Shown in pieces: positions 26,807 through 35,578 of a stretch of DNA of 64,000 nucleotides. How positions within the stretch are numbered: the stretch's first letter is position 1; each line of letters starts with the position of its first letter. The notes below the pieces were generated by a model. It saw nothing but the letters and a program-made list of their open reading frames with translations. It ran no database searches and was not told the origin of the DNA. Source of the DNA: Plasticicumulans lactativorans (lineage in GTDB: Bacteria > Pseudomonadota > Gammaproteobacteria > Competibacterales > Competibacteraceae); NCBI RefSeq assembly GCF_004341245.1, contig NZ_SLWY01000002.1, forward strand, positions 1 to 64,000, given 5' to 3'. Both the position numbers and the translations under genes were made by a program.

Positions 26807-28201
26807 ATGCCCCTGCTCGACGAGCTGCGGGCGCGCCTGGGCGAGGGGGCCGTGCTGAGCGGCACGGCCCTGGCCGGGCGCAGCGCCGGCTTCTGGCACC
26901 CCGAGCCGCTGCGCGCGGCGGCGCTGGTGCGCCCCGCCAGCACCGACGAGGTGGCGCTGGCGCTCGCGCTGTGCCATGCGGCCGGTCAGCCGGTGGTGCC
27001 GATCGGCGGGCTCACCAACCTGGTCGGCAGCGCCGCCTGTGGCGAGGGCGAGATCGCGCTGTCGCTCGAACGCATGAACCGCGTCGAGGCGGTCGACGTG
27101 GCCGGCCGCGCCCTCACCGTCGAGGCCGGCCTCACGCTGCAGCGCGCGCAGGAGGTCGCGGCCGCGCACGGGCTGCTGCTCGCGCTCGACTTCGGCGCCC
27201 GCGGCAGCTGCACGATCGGCGGCGTGATCGCGACCAACGCCGGCGGCAACAACGTGCTGCGCTGGGGCATGGCGCGCGCGCAGGTGCTGGGGCTCGAAGT
27301 CGTGCTCGCCGACGGCCGCGTGCTCGGTGCGCTGACGCCGTACCGTAAGGCCAATGCCGGGTATGACCTGAAGCAGTGCTTCATCGGCAGCGAGGGCACG
27401 CTCGGCGTGGTCACGCGTGCGGTGCTGGCGCTGCAGGAGCGCCCGGCGGGCGGCGCGACCGCGCTGCTGGCCTGCGAGCGCTTCACCGACGTCACCGCGC
27501 TGCTGCGCCTGGTCGATCGCGCGCTCGCCGGCACGCTCAGCGCCTTCGAGCTGATGTGGGGCGATTTCTACGCGCTGAACGCCGCTGCCGGTGGCGGCGC
27601 CGCGCCGCTGCCGGCGGAGCACGGCTACTACGTGCTGGTCGAGGCCTGCGGCGAGAGCATCGCCGCCGACGAGGCACGCCTGCAGGCGGCGCTCGAGGCC
27701 GCCTTCGAGGCCGGCCACGTCAGCGATGCCGTGCTCGCCAAGTCGGGCCCGGAGCGCGAGCGGCTGTGGGCGATCCGCGAGGCGACCGAGCCCGAGCAGC
27801 ATGCCTACCGGGCGACGCAGACCTTCGACGTCAGCCTCGCGCTCGATGCGATGGAGGCCTACGTCGGCCGCGTGCGCGCCGGGCTGGCACGGGCGGCACC
27901 TGCCGCCGTGCTGCACGTGTTCGGCCACCTCGGCGACGGCAACCTGCACCTGCTGGTCGGCCACCCCGAGGCCGTGGCGCAGGCCACGACCGCGGCGGTC
28001 GAGGCGCTGGTGTACGAGCCGCTGGTCGCGTGCGGCGGCTGCATCTCCGCCGAGCACGGCATCGGCCTGGAAAAGAAGCGCTGGCTGCCGCGCAGCCGCA
28101 GCGCCGACGAACTCGCGCTGATGCGCGGCCTCAAGCGCACCTTCGACCCCGCCGGCATCCTCAACCCCGGCAAGGTGTTCGACCCCGATCCACAGGGCTG
28201 A
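26807..28201 (+). CDS. FAD-linked D-2-hydroxyacid dehydrogenase (GlcD/D2HGDH family)
   Basis: 464 residues, VAO fold. FAD site PIGGLTNLVGSAAC and CTIGGVIATNAGGNNVLRWG, then the GSEGTLGVVT segment. The C-terminal domain carries the metal-site signature HVFGHLGDGNLHLLV and SAEHGIGLEKK, as in D-lactate, D-2-hydroxyglutarate and glycolate dehydrogenases. It lacks the Fe-S half found fused in the gene at 16562. Start ATG 26807 is 5 bases after the substrate-binding protein, so the two are probably co-transcribed, which may point to uptake and oxidation of one hydroxyacid. Confidence 0.9.
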   Translation: MPLLDELRARLGEGAVLSGTALAGRSAGFWHPEPLRAAALVRPASTDEVALALALCHAAGQPVVPIGGLTNLVGSAACGEGEIALSLERMNRVEAVDVAGRALTVEAGLTLQRAQEVAAAHGLLLALDFGARGSCTIGGVIATNAGGNNVLRWGMARAQVLGLEVVLADGRVLGALTPYRKANAGYDLKQCFIGSEGTLGVVTRAVLALQERPAGGATALLACERFTDVTALLRLVDRALAGTLSAFELMWGDFYALNAAAGGGAAPLPAEHGYYVLVEACGESIAADEARLQAALEAAFEAGHVSDAVLAKSGPERERLWAIREATEPEQHAYRATQTFDVSLALDAMEAYVGRVRAGLARAAPAAVLHVFGHLGDGNLHLLVGHPEAVAQATTAAVEALVYEPLVACGGCISAEHGIGLEKKRWLPRSRSADELALMRGLKRTFDPAGILNPGKVFDPDPQG

Positions 28202-28227
28202 GCCGCAGGCGCCGGGCACGGCAAGGA

Positions 28228-28257
28228 AAAGGCCGGATCGTGCTCGATCCGGCCTTT
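28228..28257. terminator. Bidirectional terminator between convergent genes
   Basis: Perfect 13-base stem AAAGGCCGGATCG (28228-28240), loop TGCT, CGATCCGGCCTTT (28245-28257). A tracts upstream serve the minus strand and TTT the plus strand. It separates the dehydrogenase from the convergent aap operon. Confidence 0.9.
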
Positions 28258-28281
28258 GCGTGTCGGGGCTGCGTGCGGGGG

Positions 28282-29067
28282 TCAGTGGTGGAGGATCTGG
28301 CTCAGGAAGAGCTTGGTGCGCTCGTTCTGCGGGTGGTCGAAGAAGTCGTGCGGGTTGTTCTGCTCGATGATCTCGCCGCGGTCCATGAAGATCACGCGGT
28401 TCGAGACGAGCTTGGCGAAGCCCATCTCGTGCGTCACGCACATCATGGTCATGCCGTCCTCGGCGAGGCTGACCATGGTGTCGAGCACCTCCTTGACCAT
28501 CTCCGGGTCGAGCGCCGAGGTCGGCTCGTCGAACAGCATGATCTTCGGCTTCATGCACAGCGAGCGGGCGATGGCGACGCGCTGCTGCTGGCCGCCGGAG
28601 AGCTGCCCGGGGTACTTCTTCGCCTGCTCGGGGATCTTCACGCGCTTGAGGTAATGCATGCCGAGTTCCTCGGCCTCCTTGCGCGGCATCTTGCGCACCC
28701 AGATCGGCGCCAGCACGCAGTTCTCCAGCACCGTCAGGTGGGGGAACAGGTTGAAGTGCTGGAACACCATGCCGACCTCGCGGCGGATCATCTCGATGTT
28801 CTTGACGTCGCTGGTCAGTTCGGTGCCGTCGACGATGATCTGCCCCTGCTGGTGCTCCTCCAGGCGGTTGATGCAGCGGATCGTGGTGGACTTGCCCGAG
28901 CCCGACGGTCCGCAGAGCACGATGCGTTCGCCCTGCTTGACGGTCAGGTTGATGTTCTTCAGCACGTGGAACTGGCCGTACCACTTGTGCACGTCTTTCA
29001 TCTCGATCATCACCTTGTCGGAGATGACCAGCTTCTTTTGCGGTGCCTGCGGCATGGTTTCGGACAT
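28282..29067 (-). CDS. aapP: General L-amino-acid ABC transporter, ATP-binding protein
   Basis: 261-residue ATPase of the polar amino acid (GlnQ/AapP/HisP) class. Walker A in [13 protein letters not shown] loop in [15 protein letters not shown] signature [15 protein letters not shown], Walker [13 protein letters not shown], and the H loop in CVTHEMGF. Last gene of the aapJQMP operon, 12 bases after aapM. The bidirectional terminator follows. Confidence 0.95.
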   Translation of the reverse strand: MSETMPQAPQKKLVISDKVMIEMKDVHKWYGQFHVLKNINLTVKQGERIVLCGPSGSGKSTTIRCINRLEEHQQGQIIVDGTELTSDVKNIEMIRREVGMVFQHFNLFPHLTVLENCVLAPIWVRKMPRKEAEELGMHYLKRVKIPEQAKKYPGQLSGGQQQRVAIARSLCMKPKIMLFDEPTSALDPEMVKEVLDTMVSLAEDGMTMMCVTHEMGFAKLVSNRVIFMDRGEIIEQNNPHDFFDHPQNERTKLFLSQILHH

Positions 29068-29079
29068 GGGTGGGGTCTC

Positions 29080-30183
29080 CTAGCGCTTGTGACCGGTGTG
29101 CAGGCGGCGTTCGAGCCACTGGCTGTATTGCGACATGCCGAAGCAGAAGAGCCAGAACATCAGCGCCGCGAACACGTAACCCTCGGTGGACATGCCGAGC
29201 CAGTTCGGGTCGACGGTGGCGGCATGGATGCTGTTCAGCAGGTCGAACAGGCCGATGATGATGACCAGCGAGGTGTCCTTGAACAGCGCGATCAGCGTGT
29301 TGACGATGCCGGGAATCACCAGCTTGAGCGCCTGCGGCAGGATCACCAGGCCCATCGCCTTGGGGTAGCTCAGGCCGAGCGCGTCGGCGGCCTCGTACTG
29401 GCCCTTGGGGATGGCCTGCAGGCCGCCGCGCACCACCTCGGCCATGTAGGCCGACTGGAACAGGATCACGCCGATCAGCGCCCGCAGCAGCTTGTCGAAG
29501 CTCATGCCCTCGGGCAGGAACAGCGGCAGCATCACCGAGCTCATGAACAGCACGGTGATCAGCGGCACGCCGCGCCAGAACTCGATGAAGGTCACGCAGA
29601 TGGTCTTGATGACCGGCATCTTCGAGCGCCGCCCGAGCGCGAGCAGGATGCCGCCCGGCAGAGCGCCGGCGATGCCGACCACCGCGATCACCAGCGTCAG
29701 CATCAGGCCGCCCCACTGCGAGGTCTCGACGGGGGCGAGGCCGAAGCCGCCGCTGAACAACACGAAGGCGATCAGCGGGTAGACGAACAGCATGAAGACC
29801 GCCGCCGGCAGGCGCAGCGGGTTGCGCTTGCCGAGCAGCGGCAGGATGCCGAGCACGGCGAGGATCCAGGCGAGGTTCACGCGCCAGCGCTCGGGCTCGG
29901 GGAAGAAGCCGTACATGAACTGCCCGAAGCGCATCTTGATGAACACCCAGCACGCCCCGCCGGGGGCGCAGTCGGCGCGCGTGGTGCCGCTCCAGGTCGC
30001 CTTGAACAGCAGCCACTCCAGCGCCGGCGGGAGCAGCAGCCACAGCAGGTAGAGCGCGAACAGCGTCAGCAGCGAGTTCGCCGGGGAGGAGAACAGGTTG
30101 GCGCGCAGCCAGCCGACCGCGCCGACGGTGTTCGCCGGTGGTGGCAGTTCGGGGTGCGGCGTGAAGGTCGTCTTGGTCTCCAT
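29080..30183 (-). CDS. aapM: General L-amino-acid ABC transporter permease AapM
   Basis: 367 residues. An N-terminal extension with extra membrane segments and a large periplasmic part precedes the HisM-type permease core; this extended build is typical of AapM. Coupling loop: MAEVVRGGLQAIPKGQYEAADALGLS. Starts 2 bases after aapQ ends, so translation is coupled. Confidence 0.93.
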   Translation of the reverse strand: METKTTFTPHPELPPPANTVGAVGWLRANLFSSPANSLLTLFALYLLWLLLPPALEWLLFKATWSGTTRADCAPGGACWVFIKMRFGQFMYGFFPEPERWRVNLAWILAVLGILPLLGKRNPLRLPAAVFMLFVYPLIAFVLFSGGFGLAPVETSQWGGLMLTLVIAVVGIAGALPGGILLALGRRSKMPVIKTICVTFIEFWRGVPLITVLFMSSVMLPLFLPEGMSFDKLLRALIGVILFQSAYMAEVVRGGLQAIPKGQYEAADALGLSYPKAMGLVILPQALKLVIPGIVNTLIALFKDTSLVIIIGLFDLLNSIHAATVDPNWLGMSTEGYVFAALMFWLFCFGMSQYSQWLERRLHTGHKR

Positions 30184-30185
30184 GC

Positions 30186-31373
30186 TCAGCGCTCCACCAG
30201 CGACTTGCGTTTGTTGTACCAGTTCATCAGCGTCGAGATCAGCAGGCTGATGGCGAGATAGACCGCCATCGTGATGGAGATCGTCTCGATCGCCTGGCCG
30301 GTCTGGTTCAGCGTGGTGCCGGCGAACAGCCCGACCAGGTCGGGGTAGCCGATCGCCGCGGCGAGCGTCGAGTTCTTGGTGACGTTGAGGTACTGGCTGG
30401 TCAGCGGCGGGATGATCACGCGCATCGCCTGCGGGATGATCACCAGGCGCAGCGTCGGCCCGTGCTGCAGCCCCAGCGCGTGCGCCGCCTCGGTCTGGCC
30501 GTGGCTGACCGCGAGGATGCCCGAGCGCACGATCTCGGCGATGAACGCCGCGGTGTAGATGGTCAGCGCCACCAGCAGCGAGGCGAGTTCGGGAATCATC
30601 ACCATGCCGCCGCGGAAGTTGAAGCCGGTGAGCTTGGGCACCTCCCAGGACAGCGGCATGCCGCTGAGGAAGAACGTGAGCAGCGGCACGCCGACGAGGA
30701 TGCCGAGGCCGACCCAGAAGGTGTGGAAGGGCTGGCCCGTCTCGGCCTGGCGCCGGTGCGCCCAGCGCGCCAGGAACACCGTACCGGCGATGGCGGCGAA
30801 GAAGGCGATCACCACGAAGAGGAAGGCGTCGCCGAACACCGGGCGCGGGATGTAGAGGCCGCGGATGTTGAGGAAGATGACATCGCCCACGTTCACCGAA
30901 TCGCGCGCCGCCGGCAGGTGGCGCAGCACGCCGAAGTACCAGAAGAAGATCTGCAGCAGCAGCGGGATGTTGCGGAACAGCTCGATGTAGACCAGGGCGA
31001 TCTTGGCGATCAGCCAGTTCTTCGACAGCCGCGCCACCCCGAGCACGAAGCCGAGCAGCGTCGCGAAGAGGATGCCGAGCGCCGCCACCAGCAGCGTGTT
31101 GAGCAGCCCGACCCAGAACACGCGCCCGTAGCTGTCGGTTTCGGTGTAGGGGATGAGGTGCTGGACGATGCCGAAGCCGGCGGTCTGGTCGAGGAAGCCG
31201 AAGCCCGAGGCGATGCCGCGGTTGGCGAGGTTGACCTGGGTGTTGTGGAACAGGTACCCGCCCACGGCCAGCACGGCGGCCAGGGCGATGACCTGGAAGA
31301 CGGTGGCGCGTACCGCCGGGTCGTTCCAGAACGGCGGCTTGGAGGGCAGGGACCCGGGTTGTTGTGTACTCAT
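30186..31373 (-). CDS. aapQ: General L-amino-acid ABC transporter permease AapQ
   Basis: 395 residues with AapQ architecture: an N-terminal membrane segment and long periplasmic stretch (LFHNTQVNLANRGIASGFGF), then the permease core with the EAA-type loop IAEIVRSGILAVSHGQTEAA. ATG complement at 31371-31373 has a GGAG about 8 bases upstream; the in-frame GTG at 31382 would add only three residues. Heterodimer partner of AapM. Confidence 0.93.
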   Translation of the reverse strand: MSTQQPGSLPSKPPFWNDPAVRATVFQVIALAAVLAVGGYLFHNTQVNLANRGIASGFGFLDQTAGFGIVQHLIPYTETDSYGRVFWVGLLNTLLVAALGILFATLLGFVLGVARLSKNWLIAKIALVYIELFRNIPLLLQIFFWYFGVLRHLPAARDSVNVGDVIFLNIRGLYIPRPVFGDAFLFVVIAFFAAIAGTVFLARWAHRRQAETGQPFHTFWVGLGILVGVPLLTFFLSGMPLSWEVPKLTGFNFRGGMVMIPELASLLVALTIYTAAFIAEIVRSGILAVSHGQTEAAHALGLQHGPTLRLVIIPQAMRVIIPPLTSQYLNVTKNSTLAAAIGYPDLVGLFAGTTLNQTGQAIETISITMAVYLAISLLISTLMNWYNKRKSLVER

Positions 31374-31400
31374 GGCGGCCACTCCGGCGAGGGTTGAAAG

Positions 31401-31427
31401 GACCCGGCCAGCGCTGCCGGCCGGGTC
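31401..31427 (-). repeat. Intercistronic hairpin between aapJ and aapQ
   Basis: GACCCGGCC (31401-31409) pairs with GGCCGGGTC (31419-31427), 9-base loop, in the 73-base gap after aapJ. On the minus strand it is followed by CCTTTC. Such hairpins often stabilise or partly terminate binding-protein mRNA so that it exceeds permease mRNA. Confidence 0.7.
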
Positions 31428-31446
31428 GGTCCGGGGGCGTCGCCGC

Positions 31447-32472
31447 CTAGCGGAACGGCGGGGCGTACTGCAGGCCGCCCTGGTTCCACAGGGCGTTCTG
31501 GCCGCGCTTGATCTTCAGCGCGCTGCCTTCACCGACGTTGCGCTCGAACATCTCGCCGTAGTTGCCGACCTGCTTGACGACCTTGACCACCCAGTCGTTG
31601 GCGAGGCCGAAGTCCTTGCCGCGTTCGCCCTCGGTGCCGAGCAGGCGCTTGGCGTCGGGGTTGGTGGCGCTCTTCACCATCTCGTCGACGTTCTTCGAGG
31701 TGATGCCGAGCTCCTCGGCGTTGAGCTGGGCGAAGAGCGTCCACTTGACGATGTCGAACCACTCGTCGTCGCCATGGCGTACCGCCGGGCCGAGCGGCTC
31801 CTTGGAGATCACCTCGGGCAGCACGACGAACTCGTCGGGGTTGGCGAACTTGATGCGCTGGGCGTAGAGCTGCGACTGGTCGGAGGTCAGGAAGTCGCAG
31901 CGCCCGGCTTCGAGGGCCTTGGCCGATTCGTCCGACTTGTCGTAGGTGATCGGCGTGAACTTCATCTTGTTCGAGCGGAAATAGTCGGCGAGATTCAGCT
32001 CGGTCGTGGTGCCGGCCTGAATGCAGACCGAGGCGCCGTCGAGCTCCTTCGCGCTCTTCACGCCGAGTTTCTTGTTCACCAGGAAGCCCTGGCCGTCGTA
32101 GTAGGTGACGCCGGCGAAGTTCAGACCGAGCGCGGTGTCGCGCGAGGAGGTCCAGGTGGAGTTGCGCGAGAGCACGTCGACCTCGCCCGACTGCAGCGCG
32201 GTGAAGCGCTCCTTGGCGGTCAGCGGGGTGAACTTGACCTTGGTCGCGTCACCGAACACGGCCGCCGCGACCGCCCGGCAGAAATCGGCGTCGATGCCGA
32301 CCACGTTGCCCTTGTCGTCGGTGTAGGAGAAACCGGGCAGGCCGTCGCTGACCCCGCACTTGACGAAGCCGTTCTTCTTCACTGCATCGAGCGTGGCACC
32401 GGCGTGGGCGATGCCGGTGGTGGCGAGCAGCGCCAGCGCTGCGCCCGCGGTACGACGGAAAGAATGGGTCAT
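31447..32472 (-). CDS. aapJ: General L-amino-acid ABC transporter, periplasmic binding protein
   Basis: 341 residues, signal peptide MTHSFRRTAGAALALLATTG...AHA. Family 3 solute-binding protein features: LDAVKKNGFVKCGVSDGLPGFS near the mature N terminus, VDVLSRNSTWTSSRDTALGL, and the AapJ-like end GLQYAPPFR. A perfect GGAGGTC ribosome site precedes the ATG complement at 32470-32472. First gene of the operon. Broad amino-acid specificity is typical of the family. Confidence 0.95.
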   Translation of the reverse strand: MTHSFRRTAGAALALLATTGIAHAGATLDAVKKNGFVKCGVSDGLPGFSYTDDKGNVVGIDADFCRAVAAAVFGDATKVKFTPLTAKERFTALQSGEVDVLSRNSTWTSSRDTALGLNFAGVTYYDGQGFLVNKKLGVKSAKELDGASVCIQAGTTTELNLADYFRSNKMKFTPITYDKSDESAKALEAGRCDFLTSDQSQLYAQRIKFANPDEFVVLPEVISKEPLGPAVRHGDDEWFDIVKWTLFAQLNAEELGITSKNVDEMVKSATNPDAKRLLGTEGERGKDFGLANDWVVKVVKQVGNYGEMFERNVGEGSALKIKRGQNALWNQGGLQYAPPFR

Positions 32473-32612
32473 GAAAGACCTCCGGGTGGGTCGTGAGAGA
32501 TGAGTCGGGGTATCCGCGGCATTCCGGCCGCAACACCCGCCACGTTCTGACGTCATGCCGGTCCGGTTTGTTTCGTAAAGCGCAGGAGGCTTCACGATCC
32601 GAACTCCAAACG

Positions 32613-32641
32613 AGTCTAGTGCCGGAAACCGTGCATGAGAA
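32613..32641 (-). promoter_or_regulatory. Candidate promoter of aapJQMP
   Basis: On the minus strand TTCTCA (complement of 32636-32641), 17 bases, TAGACT (complement of 32613-32618); four of six matches in each box. The implied leader to aapJ is about 130 bases. Confidence 0.4.
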
Positions 32642-32828
32642 TGCTTGGCGCCGGGGGAGCGTCAATATCCCGTGACGGATGCACCGTCCGCGGGCGCGAT
32701 GCACGCGAAGGGAACAGGCGTCGATGCTGGATATCCGTCGTGGGGCAAGCCCGCGAGCGTTGCCGGTCATCCATAAGTGTCTGGCTCCCGAAGGGTTGTC
32801 CGGCCGTCCAGCGGTGGTGTCGGGCGCG

Positions 32829-32838
32829 GTGCTAGAAT
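32829..32838 (+). promoter_or_regulatory. Extended -10 box upstream of SulP gene
   Basis: TGC directly followed by TAGAAT (32833-32838) fits an extended -10 promoter lacking a good -35, about 105 bases before ATG 32944. Confidence 0.35.
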
Positions 32839-32943
32839 TCGGCGCCCAGCGGGTCCCCGGGCGTGTCCCGGCCTCATGAAGCAAGGCGGATGCCATAGAA
32901 CCGCCGCGGGTCGTTCATTTTTTGTTTGGATAGGGAATGGATC

Positions 32944-34722
32944 ATGAAAGCACGCGTAGGCAATCGCGCGGCGATACCGTTTGCCACGGCCTTGCGGGAG
33001 ACGCTGGCGCGCGGTTACCGGGGGGGCGATCTGCGCGCGGACGCGCTCGCCGGGCTCACCGTGGGCATCGTCGCCGTGCCGCTGGCGATGGCGCTGGCGA
33101 TCGGCAGCGGCGTGCCGCCGCAGTACGGCCTCTACACCTCGATCGTGGCGGGCGTGCTGATCGCGCTCACCGGCGGCGCGCGCTACAACGTCTCCGGCCC
33201 GACCGCGGCGTTCATCGTCATCCTGCTGCCGATCGCCACCCGCTACGGCGTGGGCGGGCTGGTCACCGCGAGCTGCCTGGCCGGCGTCATGCTGCTGCTG
33301 ATGGGCCTCGCGCGCATGGGCAGGTTGATCCAGTTCATCCCCTATCCGGTCACCACCGGCTTCACCGCCGGCATCGGCGTGGTGATCGCCTCGCTGCAGT
33401 TCAAGGACTTCTTCGGCCTGAGCCTGCCGCACGCCCCGGAATCCTTCCTCGAACGCGTGCACCTGGTGGTGCAGGCGCTGCCGGGGGCGCACCTGCCCGA
33501 CCTGCTGATCGGCGCCGCGACGCTCGCCGTGCTGGTGCTGTGGCCGCGCCTGCGCACGCCGATCCCGCAGCACCTGGCGGCGCTCGCGATCGGTACCGTG
33601 CTGGCCTGGGGGTTGACGCACAGCATCAGCGGCTTCGAGGTGGCGACCATCGCCTCGCGCTTCTCCTTCACGGTGGGCGGGCAGACCCACGCCGGCGTGC
33701 CGGCGATCCTGCCGCAGTTCGTGCTGCCGTGGAGCCTGCCGGGCGCCGACGGCGCAGCGGTGGGGCTGTCGCTCGCGATGATCGAGGCCCTGATCGGCCC
33801 GGCGATGGCGATCGCGCTGCTCGGCGCGATCGAGTCGCTGCTGTGCGCGGTGGTCGCCGACGGCATGACCGGCACCAAGCACGACCCCGACGCCGAACTG
33901 GTGGGGCAGGGCATCGGCAACATCGTCGCGCCGTTCTTCGGCGGCATCGCCGCCACCGGCGCGCTCGCGCGCACCGCCACCAACATCCGCGCCGGCGCGC
34001 GTTCGCCGCTCGCCGCGGTGATCCACGCGGCGTTCATCCTGCTGGTGCTGCTCGCGCTGGCGCCGCTGCTCGGCTACCTGCCGATGGCCTCGCTCGCCGC
34101 GCTGCTGCTGCTGGTCGCGTGGAACATGAGCGAGGCCAAGCACTTCGTGCGCATCATGCAGATCGCGCCGAAGAGCGACGTGGCCGTGCTGCTGGTGTGC
34201 TTCGGGCTGACGGTGATCTTCGACATGGTCATCGCCGTCAGCGTCGGCGTGGTGCTGGCCGCGCTGCTGTTCATGAACCGCATGGCGGCGTTCGCCGGCG
34301 GCACGCTGTTCGACGGCACCGAGCATCCCGGGCTCGACGCCCCGCTGCCGAACGGGGTGCGGCTCTACGCGGTGGCCGGCCCGCTGTTCTTCGGCGCCGC
34401 CGAGAAGGCGATGTCGACGCTGCACGCGATCGACGAGCACTGCCGCGCGGTGATCCTCGACCTCGAGGACGTGCCGGTGATGGACATGACCGGCCTGGTG
34501 TCGCTCGATTCGGCGATCACCCGCCTGCGCAAGGACGGCGTCTTCGTCGCCATCGCCGGCATCCGCGCGCAGCCCGCGGCGGTCCTCGCGCGCAGCGGGA
34601 TCCGCGAGCGGCCCGGCGAGCTGATCATCCAGTCGAACCTGCGCACCGCGGTGAACCGCGTGCGCCAGCACCTCGGCGAGCCCGGCACCGAGAAGCCACG
34701 CATCACCGACGCCATCATCTGA
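32944..34722 (+). CDS. SulP-family anion transporter with STAS domain
   Basis: 592 residues. N-terminal hydrophobic domain with the SulP signature (LTVGIVAVPLAMALAIGSGV, PPQYGLYTSIVAG, GGARYNVSGPTAAF), then ALLGAIESLLCAVVADGMTG and RTATNIRAGA. A C-terminal STAS domain starts at about residue 455, with DLEDVPVMDMTGL. The best-known close homologue is the C4-dicarboxylate carrier DauA/YchM; sulfate or bicarbonate transport is also possible, so no symbol is given. ATG 32944 is preferred over the frame start at 32926. Confidence 0.9.
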   Translation: MKARVGNRAAIPFATALRETLARGYRGGDLRADALAGLTVGIVAVPLAMALAIGSGVPPQYGLYTSIVAGVLIALTGGARYNVSGPTAAFIVILLPIATRYGVGGLVTASCLAGVMLLLMGLARMGRLIQFIPYPVTTGFTAGIGVVIASLQFKDFFGLSLPHAPESFLERVHLVVQALPGAHLPDLLIGAATLAVLVLWPRLRTPIPQHLAALAIGTVLAWGLTHSISGFEVATIASRFSFTVGGQTHAGVPAILPQFVLPWSLPGADGAAVGLSLAMIEALIGPAMAIALLGAIESLLCAVVADGMTGTKHDPDAELVGQGIGNIVAPFFGGIAATGALARTATNIRAGARSPLAAVIHAAFILLVLLALAPLLGYLPMASLAALLLLVAWNMSEAKHFVRIMQIAPKSDVAVLLVCFGLTVIFDMVIAVSVGVVLAALLFMNRMAAFAGGTLFDGTEHPGLDAPLPNGVRLYAVAGPLFFGAAEKAMSTLHAIDEHCRAVILDLEDVPVMDMTGLVSLDSAITRLRKDGVFVAIAGIRAQPAAVLARSGIRERPGELIIQSNLRTAVNRVRQHLGEPGTEKPRITDAII

Positions 34723-34747
34723 CAACCGACCCGGAGGTCCGCCCGCG

Positions 34748-35566
34748 ATGCTGATGCTGCCCGATACCTTCGTGTTCGCCGCCGGCCCCGCCGGCGCCGG
34801 GCACGGTCCCGGCTGGTGGTTCGGTTTCGCCGGCGGCCGCCTGCTGGTGCAGGACGCCGACGACCACGTGCCCCACGGCGCGCACGCGCCGTGGGGGGAG
34901 ACGGGCGATACGCTGCTGCTCGGCTTCCTCGACGGGCGGCCCTGCCGTGCCCGGGCGCTGCCCGAGGATTTCGTGCCGCCGCCCGGCCTGCGCCTGGAGG
35001 GGCTGCGCGCGCTGTGGGGGCGGCTGCCCGAGGCGCTGCTCGGCGTCGCCGGGCAGGCCGCGCAGGTGCTGGCGTGGGACGCCGACCATCGCTGGTGCGG
35101 GCGCTGCGGCACGCCCACCGAGCGGCGTGCCGACGAGCGTTCGCGGCAGTGCCCGAACTGCGGCCACAGCCACTACCCGCGGGTGTCGCCGGCGATCATG
35201 GTGCGCATCGAGCGCGGCGACGAGATCCTGCTCGCGCGCTCGCCGCGCTTCCTGCCCGGCGTGTACTCGGTGCTGGCCGGCTTCGTCGACGCCGGCGAAG
35301 CGCTGGAGCAGACCGTGGTGCGCGAGGTGCGCGAGGAGGTCGGGCTGGAGCTGCGCGACCTGCGCTACGTCACCAGCCAGTCGTGGCCGTTCCCGCACTC
35401 GCTGATGATCGCCTTCACCGCGCAGTGGGCCGGCGGCGACATCGCCATCGACGGCGAGGAGATCGTCGCCGCCGACTGGTTCCGGCGCGATGCGCTGCCC
35501 GGCCTGCCGAGCCCGATGAGCATCGCCCGCCACCTGATCGACGACTGGCTGCGGCGCGGCGCCTGA
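34748..35566 (+). CDS. nudC: NADH pyrophosphatase / NAD-capped RNA hydrolase NudC
   Basis: 272 residues. A zinc ribbon (CGRCGTPTE ... CPNCGHSHYP) precedes YPRVSPAIMVRIERGD and a complete Nudix box running GFVDAGE ... REVREEVG, followed by the NudC-specific SQSWPFPHSLM motif. Hydrolyses NAD(H) and removes NAD caps from RNA 5' ends. The SulP gene ends 25 bases upstream; GGAGGTCC precedes ATG 34748. Confidence 0.95.
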   Translation: MLMLPDTFVFAAGPAGAGHGPGWWFGFAGGRLLVQDADDHVPHGAHAPWGETGDTLLLGFLDGRPCRARALPEDFVPPPGLRLEGLRALWGRLPEALLGVAGQAAQVLAWDADHRWCGRCGTPTERRADERSRQCPNCGHSHYPRVSPAIMVRIERGDEILLARSPRFLPGVYSVLAGFVDAGEALEQTVVREVREEVGLELRDLRYVTSQSWPFPHSLMIAFTAQWAGGDIAIDGEEIVAADWFRRDALPGLPSPMSIARHLIDDWLRRGA

Positions 35567-35578
35567 GGCCGGCGGCGT

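Larger units (their letters stand above)
32473..32943. other. Divergent intergenic region between aapJ and the SulP gene
   Basis: 471 bases with only short unconvincing frames. It holds the candidate aapJ promoter on the minus strand and an extended -10 box for the SulP gene on the plus strand. Nothing else was recognised, and no good sigma54 site was seen. Confidence 0.6.

Noticed and set aside
26633-30261. Frames of over 900 codons on both strands running through the aap genes and the dehydrogenase
   Set aside because: They cross several genes that are clearly real in other frames and show no conserved motifs.
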